A stretch of 64,000 nt of DNA from Sphingobium sp. CAP-1 (GCF_009720145.1 NZ_CP046252.1:62001-126000), one strand, 5' to 3'; counted from the first letter of the stretch, positions 52,089 to 60,835 are shown. A program made the numbers and translations. Notes: generated by a model not told the origin, from the letters alone.

Positions 52089-52457
52089 GTGAGCGAGAAG
52101 ATCAGCGAGGCGGAACTGGTGGTGATGGAGGCGCTGTGGGAAGCCGCGCCGCAGACCGCCAATGATGTCGCGGATCGCGTATCCGCCGACCGCGACTGGA
52201 GCCTCCAGACCGTCAAGACATTGCTGTCGCGGCTGATGGCCAAGGATGTGATCGCCGCCGATCAGGACGGCCGCCGTTTTCTCTATCGCCCGCTGGTGGC
52301 CCGCGACGATTATGTCGCGGGGGAATCGGGGCGGCTGGTGAACCGGTTGTTCGGCGGGCGGGTGTCGCCGCTGGTCGCCCAGTTGGCGAGCCAGGACCAG
52401 TTGACGGCGGAGGATATCGCCGAGCTTGAGGAAATCCTGAAAGGGTTGAAATCATGA
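52089..52457 (+). CDS. BlaI/MecI/CopY-family repressor
   Basis: Winged-helix repressor of 122 residues. Marks: ISEAELVVMEALWEAAPQTA, then WSLQTVKTLLSRLMAKDVIA and GRRFLYRPLV for the wing, and a C-terminal dimer helix. BlaI proteins are inactivated by cleavage by the paired M56 sensor protease, encoded next with a 4-base overlap. GTG at 52089 is preferred; a TTG at 52059 would fall in the operator. Confidence 0.9.
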   Translation: MSEKISEAELVVMEALWEAAPQTANDVADRVSADRDWSLQTVKTLLSRLMAKDVIAADQDGRRFLYRPLVARDDYVAGESGRLVNRLFGGRVSPLVAQLASQDQLTAEDIAELEEILKGLKS

Positions 52458-54079
52458 GCGTCTGGATCGCCGAAACGCTGATCGCCACCACGCTGCTGAT
52501 GGCGCTGGTCATGATGCTGCGCCGCCCGGTGGCGCGCTGGCTGCGGGCGGGGGCGGCCTATCTGCTCTGGGCCTTGCCGCTGGCGCGGATGCTGCTGCCG
52601 ACATTGCCGGCCGATGTCGACCCGTCGCCGCTGCATCAGGCGGTCGATCAGGTCGGTCTGCCGGACATGCTGGATATTGCGCCGGCCGCGCCGGTGGCGG
52701 GATCGGCGCTGCCCTGGCTGGAAATCGGCATCGCGCTGTGGTTCGCCGGCATGGTCGCCTTCCTGATCGTGCAGGCGGTCGGCTATGCGCGCTTTCGCCG
52801 CCATATGCTGGATGGCGCGACGCCGATCGGGGAGGAAGGGCGCATCCGCCTCATCACCAGCCCCCATGCGTCCGGGCCGCTCGCCTTCGGGATTTTCGGG
52901 CCCTATATCGTGCTGCCCGCCGATTTCGCGCTGCGCTATGACGCGCAGGAGCAGGATATGGCGATCGCCCATGAACGGGCGCATCATCAGCGCGGCGACC
53001 TGACCGCCAATATGATCGCGTTGCTGCTGCTGGCGGTCCACTGGTGCAATCCGGTCGCCTGGATCGCCTATCGCGCCTATCGCGCCGATCAGGAAACCGC
53101 CTGCGACGCGCGCGTCCTGGCGCTCTACGGCCGCGAGCAGGCCCATGCCTATGGCCGCGCCATATTGAAAGCGGCAGGCGGGCGGCAATTCGCCGGCGCC
53201 TGTCATCTCACCCGTATCACCGCGTTGAAAGGGAGGCTGAAAATGCTGTCCAGTCATGATGTGTCGCTCCAGCGGATCAGTTGGGGCATGGCCGCCGTCG
53301 CGCTTGTCACCGCCACGGGCCTTGCGCTCACCGCGTCGGGCAGCCGCGCCGCGCAGCAGATGGCGGCGATCACCGACAAGGTGGAGGGCGCGGATTTCGC
53401 CCGGTTGACCGATCTGGTCGCCCAGCCGGCGCAGGCGAGCGTGCCGGCCGTACCTGCGGTCCCCGCCATGCCTGCGGTTCCGGCCGTTCCCGCCGCCCAT
53501 GCGCTGGCCGACCCGCAGCCCGCGCCAGCGCCTGTCGCCCCGATTCCGCCGATCCCGCCCGCCGCCGACATGGTCGCGCCGGTTCCCCCCGTCCCGCCGG
53601 TGCCGCCTGTCACGGTGCGCAGCGAAAAGGGCCGGATCACCGTCACCCATGCAGACGGCCGGGTCGAAACCCACCGCATCCCGACCGACGAGGAGATTGC
53701 CCGCATGGTGCCGGTGGTCGATGTGCGCGAAGGGTGTGAGGGCAATGGCACGACCAGCCATCGCGAAACGGTGGACGCCAATGGCCGCCGCCACATCCGG
53801 GTGCGGATCTGCACCAGCGCGATCGAGCGAGCGGCGGACCGGGCACGGGTGCAGGCCGATCTGGCCGGCATCCAGGCCGATCGCGCCGCGCGGCGGGCGG
53901 ATGTCGAGATGGCGCGGGCCGAGCGCGCCCGCCGCACCGACCAGATCGCGGCGCTGAGCGGGTTGCGCGCGGCGCGGGCGAAGATCGCCGCCAACCGCGC
54001 CATGCCGGCCGAGGACCGGGCCGAGGCGCTGCGCGACATAGACGAGTCGATCGCCGAGATGCGCGACGGGGGGGATTGA
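52454..54079 (+). CDS. BlaR1-like M56 family metallopeptidase with Pro-rich C-terminus
   Basis: Membrane zinc protease of 541 residues that would cleave the BlaI-type repressor when signalled. The N-terminus has helices LIATTLLMALVMML and LPWLEIGIALWFAGMVAFLI; the catalytic HERAHHQRGD lies near residue 175, followed by LLLAVHWCNPVAWIAYRAYR and DQETACDARVLALYG. Beyond a fourth helix (GMAAVALVTATGLALTA, about 278) the periplasmic part is a Val-Pro-Ala repeat and an Arg/Ala-rich coiled region rather than the penicillin-binding domain of BlaR1, so the inducer is not evidently a beta-lactam. Confidence 0.88.
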   Translation: MSVWIAETLIATTLLMALVMMLRRPVARWLRAGAAYLLWALPLARMLLPTLPADVDPSPLHQAVDQVGLPDMLDIAPAAPVAGSALPWLEIGIALWFAGMVAFLIVQAVGYARFRRHMLDGATPIGEEGRIRLITSPHASGPLAFGIFGPYIVLPADFALRYDAQEQDMAIAHERAHHQRGDLTANMIALLLLAVHWCNPVAWIAYRAYRADQETACDARVLALYGREQAHAYGRAILKAAGGRQFAGACHLTRITALKGRLKMLSSHDVSLQRISWGMAAVALVTATGLALTASGSRAAQQMAAITDKVEGADFARLTDLVAQPAQASVPAVPAVPAMPAVPAVPAAHALADPQPAPAPVAPIPPIPPAADMVAPVPPVPPVPPVTVRSEKGRITVTHADGRVETHRIPTDEEIARMVPVVDVREGCEGNGTTSHRETVDANGRRHIRVRICTSAIERAADRARVQADLAGIQADRAARRADVEMARAERARRTDQIAALSGLRAARAKIAANRAMPAEDRAEALRDIDESIAEMRDGGD

Positions 54080-54088
54080 GGCGCAGTA

Positions 54089-54110
54089 TGTTCCCGCCTT
54101 CGCGGGAACA
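54089..54110. repeat. Short palindrome, TTCCCGC family
   Basis: TGTTCCCGC-CTTC-GCGGGAACA, between the converging M56 and hemW genes; may act as terminator. Confidence 0.7.
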
Positions 54111-54120
54111 TGATGTAGGC

Positions 54121-55296
54121 CTAAATCGCCACCACTTCCGGCAGGATGGCATCCAGCAACAGCATCCCCGCCGGCGCCACCTGCAACCGGGCGCCGGTGA
54201 GGCGGACGAGGCCGAGGTCGGTGAGCTGCTCGATCGCCCGTTCATCGACCAGCCGGTCGGCCCGCACGCCCGACAGCGCCGCGATGCGCAGCAGGTCCAC
54301 CCCTTCGCCCAGCCGCAGCCCCATCAGCAGCGCCTCCCGCGCGCGATCTTCGGGGTGCAGCGCCTCTTCGCTCTGAAGGCCATGGCCGTTGCGGGTGACG
54401 GCGCCGATCCAGTTTTCCGGCTTTTTGTGGCGCAGCGTCGCCACCCCGCGCCGCCGCCCATGCGCGCCCGGCCCGATGCCGGCATAGTCGCCATAACGCC
54501 AATAGGTCAGGTTGTGCCGGCTTTCCTGCCCGGCGCGGGCATGGTTGCTGATTTCATAGGCGGGGATGCCTGCCGCATTGGTCATCGCCTGCGTCAGTTC
54601 ATAGAGGGTCGCGCCATGATCGGGATCGGCGGGGGTCAGCTTCCCCTGGGCGACCAATGTGGCGAAGCGCGTGCCCGGCTCGATCGTGAGCTGATAGAGC
54701 GAGAGATGGCCGGTGCCGAAGGACAAGGCGCGGGCCAGTTCCGCCTCCCAGTCCGCCTCGCTCTGGTCGGGGCGGGCATAGATCAGGTCGAAGCTGACCC
54801 GGTCGAACGCCGCCTGCGCGGTGACGAGCGCGGCCAGCCCTTCGTCCACATCATGGGCGCGGCCCAGGAAATGCAGCGCGTCATTGTCCAGCGCCTGCAA
54901 CCCCAGCGACACGCGATTGACCCCGGCGGCGGCGATATCGGCGAAGCGGGCGGCTTCGACCGAATTGGGATTGGCCTCCAGCGTGATCTCTATGTCCGGG
55001 GTGAAGCCCCAATGGCGCTGCGCCGCCGCGATCAGGGTTTCGACCAGCGCCGGGGGCATCAGCGACGGGGTGCCGCCGCCGAAGAAGATGGAGGAGAGCG
55101 GTCGCGCATCGGTCTGGCTCGCCTCATGCGCCATGTCCGCCAGCAGCGCGGTTTCCCATGCCGCTGTGTCGATTGCGTCACGCACATGACTGTTAAAATC
55201 GCAGTAGGGACATTTGGATACGCAAAAGGGCCAGTGAATATATAGGGCTTGAGCGTCGGTGCGGGCCGGCGGGATTTCGGGGGAATGAGACGACAT
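54121..55296 (-). CDS. hemW: HemW-type radical SAM heme chaperone
   Basis: Member of the HemN-like family, 391 residues; HemW inserts heme into respiratory enzymes. The radical SAM cluster is in YIHWPFCVSKCPYCDFNSHV, but the N-terminal extra residues of true HemN are absent; IFFGGGTPSLMPP, LEANPNSVEA and GVNRVSLGLQALD follow. No coproporphyrinogen-oxidase-specific residues were checked. Its ATG overlaps that of the divergent CAP gene. In many genomes it neighbours rdgB and rph, as here. Confidence 0.92.
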   Translation of the reverse strand: MSSHSPEIPPARTDAQALYIHWPFCVSKCPYCDFNSHVRDAIDTAAWETALLADMAHEASQTDARPLSSIFFGGGTPSLMPPALVETLIAAAQRHWGFTPDIEITLEANPNSVEAARFADIAAAGVNRVSLGLQALDNDALHFLGRAHDVDEGLAALVTAQAAFDRVSFDLIYARPDQSEADWEAELARALSFGTGHLSLYQLTIEPGTRFATLVAQGKLTPADPDHGATLYELTQAMTNAAGIPAYEISNHARAGQESRHNLTYWRYGDYAGIGPGAHGRRRGVATLRHKKPENWIGAVTRNGHGLQSEEALHPEDRAREALLMGLRLGEGVDLLRIAALSGVRADRLVDERAIEQLTDLGLVRLTGARLQVAPAGMLLLDAILPEVVAI

Positions 55297-55945
55297 GGCT
55301 GGGGGCAGCCCTAAACGCTTTCTGCGCGCTTCGCTATGGCTTGCGCTGTTCTTTGCGAGCGGCGCGCAGGCGTCGTCGGATGGCGTGGCCGCGCCGGTCG
55401 CCGCCGCCAGCGTGGTGATGCCGGCGGCCTATTATGGCATGGAAGAAGCGCCGCGCGGCGAACGGTTGCTGCGCGCGGTGGTGCTGGACATGCATAATGG
55501 CGAGCGCGACGCGCTGGACCTGCCGGACCTGGAATGGGACGATGCGCTGGCCGACGATGCGGCGCGCTATGCGCTCGACATGGCGCGCACTGGCCTGTTC
55601 CGCCATTCGCCGCGCACCGGGCGGGCGATTCCCAGCGGCGAAAATCTGTGGATGGGGCCGCGCCGCCTCTATGGCTATGCAGTGATGGTCGGATCGTTCT
55701 TGGATGAACGCAGGCTGTTCCGGCCCGATGGCAAGCTGCCGAACCTCAGCACCACCGGGCGCTGGCAGGATGTCGGCCACTATACCCAGATGATCTGGCG
55801 CGGCACCCGCAAGGTCGGCTGCGCGCTGGGCGAAGGCGCCAATTATGATTATCTGGTCTGCCGCTATTTCCCGGCGGGCAACGCCTTCGGCAAAGGGCCG
55901 CTGGACGCCGACGACGCGCCCGCGCTGGCGAGCGCGGGGCGATAG
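55295..55945 (+). CDS. Exported CAP-domain (SCP-like) protein
   Basis: Secreted or periplasmic protein of 216 residues. The signal peptide is RASLWLALFFASGAQA. The CAP domain covers about 60-205: LDMHNGERDALDLPDLEWDD, FRHSPRTG, GENLWMG, VGHYTQMIWRGTRKVGCAL and VCRYFPAGN. Function of bacterial CAP proteins is mostly unknown. Its start codon overlaps the hemW start on the other strand, so its promoter lies inside hemW. Confidence 0.87.
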   Translation: MAGGSPKRFLRASLWLALFFASGAQASSDGVAAPVAAASVVMPAAYYGMEEAPRGERLLRAVVLDMHNGERDALDLPDLEWDDALADDAARYALDMARTGLFRHSPRTGRAIPSGENLWMGPRRLYGYAVMVGSFLDERRLFRPDGKLPNLSTTGRWQDVGHYTQMIWRGTRKVGCALGEGANYDYLVCRYFPAGNAFGKGPLDADDAPALASAGR

Positions 55946-55948
55946 GGG

Positions 55949-56578
55949 TCAGAAAACCGCTTTCACCAGTTGGGCGAAGGCGTCGGCGCGGTGGCTCATC
56001 GCATGTTTTTTGTCGGGGTCCATTTCGCCGAAGCTGATGGCGTGGCCAAGCGGCTGGAACATCGGGTCGTAGCCGAAGCCCTGGTCCCCGCGGGGCGGCC
56101 AGACCAGCGTGCCGTCGACCCGGCCCTGAAACGCTTCGACATGGCCGTCGGGCCAGGCGAGGGCGAGGGCGCAGATGAAATGGGCGTCATGGCCGGCGTC
56201 CGGTCCCCTGGCCTCCACCCCGTCCCAGACTTTTTGCATGGCGAGGTCGAAATCCTTGTCCGGGCCGGCCCAGCGCGCGGAAAAGAGGCCGGGGTCGCCG
56301 CCCAGCGCATCGACGCACAGGCCGCTGTCGTCGGCCAGCGCGGGCAGGCCGCTAAGGTCGGCGGCCTGCATCGCCTTCAGTTCGGCATTGGCGATGAAGG
56401 TGGTGCCGGTTTCTTCCGGTTCGGGCAGGTCGAGCGACGCGGCGGAGATCGGCTCGATCCCATAGGGACCGAGCAGCGCGGCGATTTCGCGCACCTTGCC
56501 GGCATTATGGCTGGCGATCACCAGCCTGCCCGGCATCAGCTTGCGGATCGCCTGTTCCTGTCCGAAATCGTCGCTCAT
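55949..56578 (-). CDS. rdgB: Non-canonical purine NTP pyrophosphatase (RdgB/HAM1)
   Basis: House-cleaning enzyme hydrolysing dITP, XTP and related nucleotides. The 209-residue product contains RLVIASHNAGKVREIAALL, ETGTTFIANAELKA, ALADDSGLCVDALGGDPG and HRADAFAQL. The ATG at 56578 is taken; the longer frame upstream is not translated. Tail-to-tail with the CAP gene, 3 bases between stops. Confidence 0.95.
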   Translation of the reverse strand: MSDDFGQEQAIRKLMPGRLVIASHNAGKVREIAALLGPYGIEPISAASLDLPEPEETGTTFIANAELKAMQAADLSGLPALADDSGLCVDALGGDPGLFSARWAGPDKDFDLAMQKVWDGVEARGPDAGHDAHFICALALAWPDGHVEAFQGRVDGTLVWPPRGDQGFGYDPMFQPLGHAISFGEMDPDKKHAMSHRADAFAQLVKAVF

Positions 56579-56600
56579 ATCACTGCATCCATAGTGCGTG

Positions 56601-56684
56601 GTGCTCCGGCGAAGGCCGGAGCCCAGTTCTGCCGTAGCGACGACGCGCGAGTGCGGGACTGGGCTCCTGCCTTCGCAGGAGCAC
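56601..56684. repeat. Inverted repeat, GTGCTCC family
   Basis: Two related hairpins, GTGCTCCGGCGAAGGCCGGAGC and its counterpart GCTCCTGCCTTCGCAGGAGCAC, face each other and extend into CCCAGT/ACTGGG. Located between rph and rdgB. Confidence 0.75.
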
Positions 56685-56705
56685 GATGTTTTTGCAATCG
56701 GACGT

Positions 56706-57422
56706 TTAACGCCCGGTCGCCGCGTCCTGTGCCGCGAAGATTTTCGCGCAGCCGATGCGGGCGAGGCGGAGCAGGCGGAGCAGTTCCTCCTCGTCATAGG
56801 CCGCACCCTCAGCCGTCGCCTGCACTTCGGCGAACTTGCCGTCGCCGGTCAGGATCAGGTTGGCGTCGGTTTCGGCATTGCTGTCCTCGGCATAATCGAG
56901 GTCGAGGACGGGGGTGCCTTCATAAATGCCGCAGCTGATCGCCGCGACCTTCTGGATGATCGGGTCGTCCTTGAGCGCGCCCGACGCCAGCAGCTTGTCG
57001 ACGGCGATGCGCAGCGCGACCCAACTGCCGGAGATGGCGGCGGTGCGGGTGCCGCCATCGGCCTGGATCACGTCGCAGTCGATCACGATCTGGCGCTCGC
57101 CCAGCTTCTTCATGTCGACGACGGTGCGCAGCGAGCGGCCGATCAGCCGCTGAATTTCCTGGGTGCGGCCCGACTGCTTGCCCTTGGCCGCTTCGCGGCT
57201 GCCGCGCGTGTGGGTGGCGCGGGGCAGCATCCCATATTCGGCCGTGACCCAGCCCGACCCCTTGCCGCGCAGGAAGGGCGGCACCTTTTCCTCGATCGAC
57301 GCGGTGCAAAGGACGCGGGTGTCGCCAAAGCTGACGAGGCAGCTACCTTCGGCATGGATGGTGAAGCCGGGTTCCATGGTGATGTCGCGCATCTGGTCGG
57401 GCGCGCGGCCGGAAGGACGCAT
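56706..57422 (-). CDS. rph: Ribonuclease PH
   Basis: Phosphorolytic 3' trimming of tRNA precursors. The 238 residues show MRPSGRAPDQMRDITMEPGF at the start, GSCLVSFGDTRVLCTASIEE, RTQEIQRLIGRSLRTVVDMK and DADGGTRTAAISG-type IQADGGTRTAAISGSWVAL. The ATG at 57422 begins the family sequence; longer frames upstream do not. Divergent from the lipoprotein gene at 57570. Confidence 0.97.
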   Translation of the reverse strand: MRPSGRAPDQMRDITMEPGFTIHAEGSCLVSFGDTRVLCTASIEEKVPPFLRGKGSGWVTAEYGMLPRATHTRGSREAAKGKQSGRTQEIQRLIGRSLRTVVDMKKLGERQIVIDCDVIQADGGTRTAAISGSWVALRIAVDKLLASGALKDDPIIQKVAAISCGIYEGTPVLDLDYAEDSNAETDANLILTGDGKFAEVQATAEGAAYDEEELLRLLRLARIGCAKIFAAQDAATGR

Positions 57423-57569
57423 AATATTTCTCCGATAACGGTCAGGCCCGGCCGACCCTGCTGGACCGGCGCCGCCAATACGCCGAGAGGCGCATTTACA
57501 GCGCCGCTTAGCGCCCGACGGCGCGACTTGCCAGTGTCCAGAGCGGAATTTGGACGATAAGAGGGGGGC

Positions 57570-58079
57570 ATGACGATAAAAATCTTGGTCGCGACGGGCT
57601 TGTTGTGCCTGACGGGGTGCATGGCGGGGCAGGAAGCGCTGGAGCCGCCCAAGGCGCCGGGCGATGTGATCCGCTTTACCGCCGGGCGCTGTTTCGGCGC
57701 CTGCCCCGCCTATAGGGTGCAGGTGTCGCCCGACGGGGCGGCGCTGCTGGAACCGGAGCGCTTTACATCGGTGCCGGGGCCGACCCGCTTCACCGTGACC
57801 CATGCGCAATATCGCAAGCTGGTCGCGACGCTGGCCCCGCATCGCCCGGCGGCGGGCACGACGCAGGTGATCGCCCATGGCAAGAGTTGCGAGCGGTTCG
57901 CCACCGACATGCCCGGCTATACCATCGAATGGAGCCGGCCGGGGCAGGCGGCGACGCGGCTGGACTATCAATCGGGGTGCATGGATGCGCGTTATGGCCG
58001 GCTGCGCGTCGCGATCGCGGCGGTGCCGAAAATCCTCGATATGCAGCATATGCTCAATCCCAAGGCGGTCGCGCCTTGA
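57570..58079 (+). CDS. DUF6438-like lipoprotein
   Basis: Predicted lipoprotein of 169 residues: VATGLLCLTGC is the lipobox. The mature part FTAGRCFGACPAYRVQVSPD with the two Cys and later SCERFATDMPG and QSGCMDARYG resemble DUF6438. No enzyme motif. Located between rph and hrcA. Confidence 0.75.
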   Translation: MTIKILVATGLLCLTGCMAGQEALEPPKAPGDVIRFTAGRCFGACPAYRVQVSPDGAALLEPERFTSVPGPTRFTVTHAQYRKLVATLAPHRPAAGTTQVIAHGKSCERFATDMPGYTIEWSRPGQAATRLDYQSGCMDARYGRLRVAIAAVPKILDMQHMLNPKAVAP

Positions 58080-58120
58080 GACGGGTTGAGCGGCTGCGCC
58101 CTCCCGCCTAGATAGGATTC

Positions 58121-59164
58121 ATGTCGGTCACGCCCATCTCCGAACTCAATGATCGCGCGCGCGACGTGTTTCGCGTGGTGGTGGAAAGCTATCTTGGCAC
58201 CGGATTGCCGGTGGGATCGCGCACCATCAGCAAGATCGCGTCCCTGAGCCTGTCGCCCGCGTCGATCCGCAATGTGATGCAGGATCTGGAGGAACTGGGC
58301 CTGCTCGCCGCGCCGCATACCTCCGCCGGACGGATGCCGACCGAAACGGGGCTGCGCCTGTTCGTCGACGGGATGATGCAGGCGGCCGAACCATCGGCCG
58401 AGGAGCGGCGCGCGATCGAGGCGGGGATCGCCGAAAGTGGGCCGATCGAGGAAGCGCTGTCCGCCGCCACCGCGACGCTCTCTGGCCTGTCGGCCTGCGC
58501 CGGCATCGTCATGGTGCCCAAGCGCGAGCCGGTGCTGCGCCAGTTCGGTTTCGTGCCGCTGAACGCGCGGCAGGCGCTCGCCGTGCTGGTGGGGCAGGAC
58601 GGATCGGTCGAAAATCGCGTGCTGGATCTGCCCGAAGGCGTCAGCTCGGTGATGCTGAACGAGGCGGCGAATTTCATGTCGGCGCGCTTTGGCGGGCTGA
58701 CCCTGCGCGAAGCCGGCGAGGCGCTGGCGCGCGAGATGGAGCTGGAGCGTCATGCGCTGGACAGCAGCGCGCGCGATCTGGCCGCCCGCGGCCTCGCCAT
58801 CTGGTCGCACGACGCCGATGACCGGCCGGTGCTGATCGTGCGCGGCCAGTCGCACCTGCTGGACGACGGCGCCGCCGCCGATCTGGAGCGGGCGCGGCAA
58901 TTGCTGGAGCAACTGGAGGGCAAGCAGGAAATATTGGACCTGCTGCGCGGCGCTCTGGCGGGCAGCGCGACCAAAATCTTCATCGGCTCGGAAAACAAGC
59001 TCTTTTCCCTGTCGGGTTCTTCGGTCATAGCCGCCCCCTACCGGGGCGCGGACGGCCGGGTCGTCGGCGTGGTCGGCGTGATCGGCCCCACGCGCTTGAA
59101 CTATGCGCGGGTGATCCCCATGGTGGATTTCACAGCACAGACGCTATCGAGATTGATGAGATGA
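58121..59164 (+). CDS. hrcA: Heat-inducible transcription repressor HrcA
   Basis: Repressor of class I heat-shock genes, 347 residues. Winged helix (ELNDRARDVFRVVVESYLGT; GSRTISKIASLSLSPASIRN; GLLAAPHTSAGRMPTETGLR) followed by the GAF-like inducer domain and IIGPTRLNYARVIPMVDF-type VIGPTRLNYARVIPMVDF. No CIRCE element is seen in front of it in this window. Overlaps grpE by 4 bases. Confidence 0.96.
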   Translation: MSVTPISELNDRARDVFRVVVESYLGTGLPVGSRTISKIASLSLSPASIRNVMQDLEELGLLAAPHTSAGRMPTETGLRLFVDGMMQAAEPSAEERRAIEAGIAESGPIEEALSAATATLSGLSACAGIVMVPKREPVLRQFGFVPLNARQALAVLVGQDGSVENRVLDLPEGVSSVMLNEAANFMSARFGGLTLREAGEALAREMELERHALDSSARDLAARGLAIWSHDADDRPVLIVRGQSHLLDDGAAADLERARQLLEQLEGKQEILDLLRGALAGSATKIFIGSENKLFSLSGSSVIAAPYRGADGRVVGVVGVIGPTRLNYARVIPMVDFTAQTLSRLMR

Positions 59165-59715
59165 GCGAAAACAAAGACAATATCGAAAATACCGAAGTCG
59201 TGGACGCGCTGCCGGAGGATGCGGCGCCGGCCGGAGACGCGGCGGCCGAGCGGATCGCCGCGCTGGAGGGGGAACTTGCCGCCGCCAAGCAGGATATTCT
59301 CTACGCCCATGCCGACACGCAGAATGTGCGGCGCCGGCTGGAAAAGGAACTGGCCGACGCGCGCGCCTATGCGGCGACCGCCTTCGCCCGCGATATATTG
59401 TCGGTCGCCGACAACCTCAGCCGCGCGCTGGCGACGATCCCCGCCGACCTGCGCGAGGATGAGAAATTCAAGAGCCTGGTCGTCGGTCTGGAAGCGACCG
59501 GCCGCGAGCTGGACAGCGTGTTCGGCCGCAACGGCATCAGCAAGATCGAATCGGTCGGCCAGCCGCTCGACCCGAACAAGCATCAGGCGATGATGGAAGT
59601 CCCGTCGGCCGACGCCGAACCCGGCACCATCCTGATCGAGATGCAGGCCGGCTACATGATCAAGGACCGGCTGCTGCGGCCCGCCATGGTGAGCGTGGCG
59701 AAGAAGCCGGACTAA
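59161..59715 (+). CDS. grpE: GrpE nucleotide exchange factor
   Basis: Releases ADP from DnaK. The 184-residue protein has an acidic disordered N-terminus, a long coiled coil (AAKQDILYAHADTQNVRRRL) and the beta-wing domain (NGISKIESVGQPLDPNKHQA; ILIEMQAGYMIKDRLLRPA). dnaK is not adjacent; a terminator follows. Confidence 0.96.
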   Translation: MSENKDNIENTEVVDALPEDAAPAGDAAAERIAALEGELAAAKQDILYAHADTQNVRRRLEKELADARAYAATAFARDILSVADNLSRALATIPADLREDEKFKSLVVGLEATGRELDSVFGRNGISKIESVGQPLDPNKHQAMMEVPSADAEPGTILIEMQAGYMIKDRLLRPAMVSVAKKPD

Positions 59716-59743
59716 CGCCCGACTGCCTTCGGATTGGATCGCA

Positions 59744-59778
59744 AGCGCCCGCCTGGCCCGTGTCAGGCGGGCGTTTTG
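59744..59778 (+). terminator. Terminator after hrcA-grpE
   Basis: CGCCCGCCTG and CAGGCGGGCG pair perfectly around an 8-base loop and are followed by TTTT. Confidence 0.85.
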
Positions 59779-59796
59779 CTGGGTGCGGCCCTATCA

Positions 59797-59853
59797 AGAT
59801 GTAATTAAGATATATCTCAACTCTTGACGAGTGCGATTTTTAAGATATATCGC
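59797..59853 (+). promoter_or_regulatory. Promoter with duplicated TTAAGATATATC operator
   Basis: TTAAGATATATC occurs at 59805-59816 and 59840-59851, each inside a partly palindromic 21-base unit with GAT/ATC ends. A TTGACG at 59824-59829 and TATATC at 59846-59851 form a near-consensus promoter with 16-base spacing, so the second copy covers the -10. Likely binding sites of the PadR product. Confidence 0.65.
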
Positions 59854-59861
59854 AAAACATC

Positions 59862-60548
59862 ATGACACATATGAAAGAGCAAATGATGCGCAACGCATAT
59901 TATCATCAGGGTCGCCATGGCGGCCATCATCGCGGTCTGCACGGGCATGGCCGCTTCGGCATCGGTCCCGACGGCTTTGGCCGGGGCGGCTTCGGCGGCG
60001 GTTTCGGGGGTGGCCCGTTCGGCGGTGATCCCTTTGGCGAGGATGGGCCGCGCGGCGGCGGCCGGGGCGGACGCGGCGGCGGTGGCCGCCGGCGACTGTT
60101 CGACAATGAAACGCTGCGGCTGATCTTGCTGAAGCTGATCGCCGACGAGCCACGCCACGGCTATGAACTGATCCGCGCGATCGAGGCGCTGTCGGGCGAA
60201 GCCTATGCGCCCAGCCCCGGTGTCGTCTATCCGACGCTGACCCTGTTGTCCGAGATGGAACTGATCGCGGAGGAGCCGAGCGAAGGGAGCCGCAAGCGGT
60301 TCGCCATTACCGACGCGGGCAGGGCGCAGATCGCAGAGCGCAAAGCGGCGCTCGAACTGGCGCTCGCCCGGCTGGCGTCGCTGGCGCAACATGCGCAGCG
60401 CGTCGATGGCGGGCCGGTGCGCCGGGCGATGCACAATCTGCGCTTCGCCATCCAGCAACGACTTGAAAAGGAAGGGGCGGATAGCCAGACCATGTTCGAT
60501 GTCGCCGCCCTGATCGATGAAGCCGTGACCAAGATCGAAAGGCTGTAA
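59862..60548 (+). CDS. PadR-family regulator with His/Gly-rich N-terminal extension
   Basis: DNA-binding regulator of 228 residues. Residues 15-80 are a low-complexity His/Gly/Arg-rich stretch (HHRGLHGHGRFGIGPDGFGR) that could bind metal. The PadR winged helix starts near 82: LFDNETLRLILLKLIADEPR, HGYELIRAIEAL, GVVYPTLTLLSEMELIAEEP, GSRKRFAITDAGR. Other Met starts at 59871 and 59883 are possible. E. coli YqjI has the same layout and represses a ferric reductase gene in response to nickel/iron; similar use here is inference. Overlaps no gene; DUF2218 follows in 3 bases. Confidence 0.86.
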   Translation: MTHMKEQMMRNAYYHQGRHGGHHRGLHGHGRFGIGPDGFGRGGFGGGFGGGPFGGDPFGEDGPRGGGRGGRGGGGRRRLFDNETLRLILLKLIADEPRHGYELIRAIEALSGEAYAPSPGVVYPTLTLLSEMELIAEEPSEGSRKRFAITDAGRAQIAERKAALELALARLASLAQHAQRVDGGPVRRAMHNLRFAIQQRLEKEGADSQTMFDVAALIDEAVTKIERL

Positions 60549-60551
60549 CCC

Positions 60552-60830
60552 ATGACCCTGACCGCAACCGTGCCGACCACCCATGGCAGCCGCTATCTCC
60601 AGCAGCTCTGCAAACATTGGAGCCACAAATTCGCGGTGGATTTCGACCCGGAGAAGGGCGAGATCGCCTTTCCGATGGGGCCGATCCGCATGGCGGCGAC
60701 GCCGGACGCGCTGGTGGTGACGCTGGAGCCGAACCCCGACGCCGATGTCGAGCGGTTCAAGCAGGTGGTCGCCGACCATCTCGACCGCTTCGCCTTTCGG
60801 GAAGCGCCGCTGCCGTTCGCGTGGCAATAG
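60552..60830 (+). CDS. DUF2218-family protein
   Basis: A 92-residue cytoplasmic protein with GSRYLQQLCKHWSHKFAVDF, IAFPMGPIRM and FKQVVADHLDRFAFRE, typical of DUF2218. Members are found with siderophore-interacting proteins and PadR regulators. One Cys and several His near the start could take part in metal binding. Cotranscribed with the PadR gene. Confidence 0.83.
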   Translation: MTLTATVPTTHGSRYLQQLCKHWSHKFAVDFDPEKGEIAFPMGPIRMAATPDALVVTLEPNPDADVERFKQVVADHLDRFAFREAPLPFAWQ

Positions 60831-60835
60831 GATAA

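Noticed and set aside
58080..58120. CIRCE element in front of hrcA
   Set aside because: I looked for the TTAGCACTC-N9-GAGTGCTAA pattern here and elsewhere in the window and found none.
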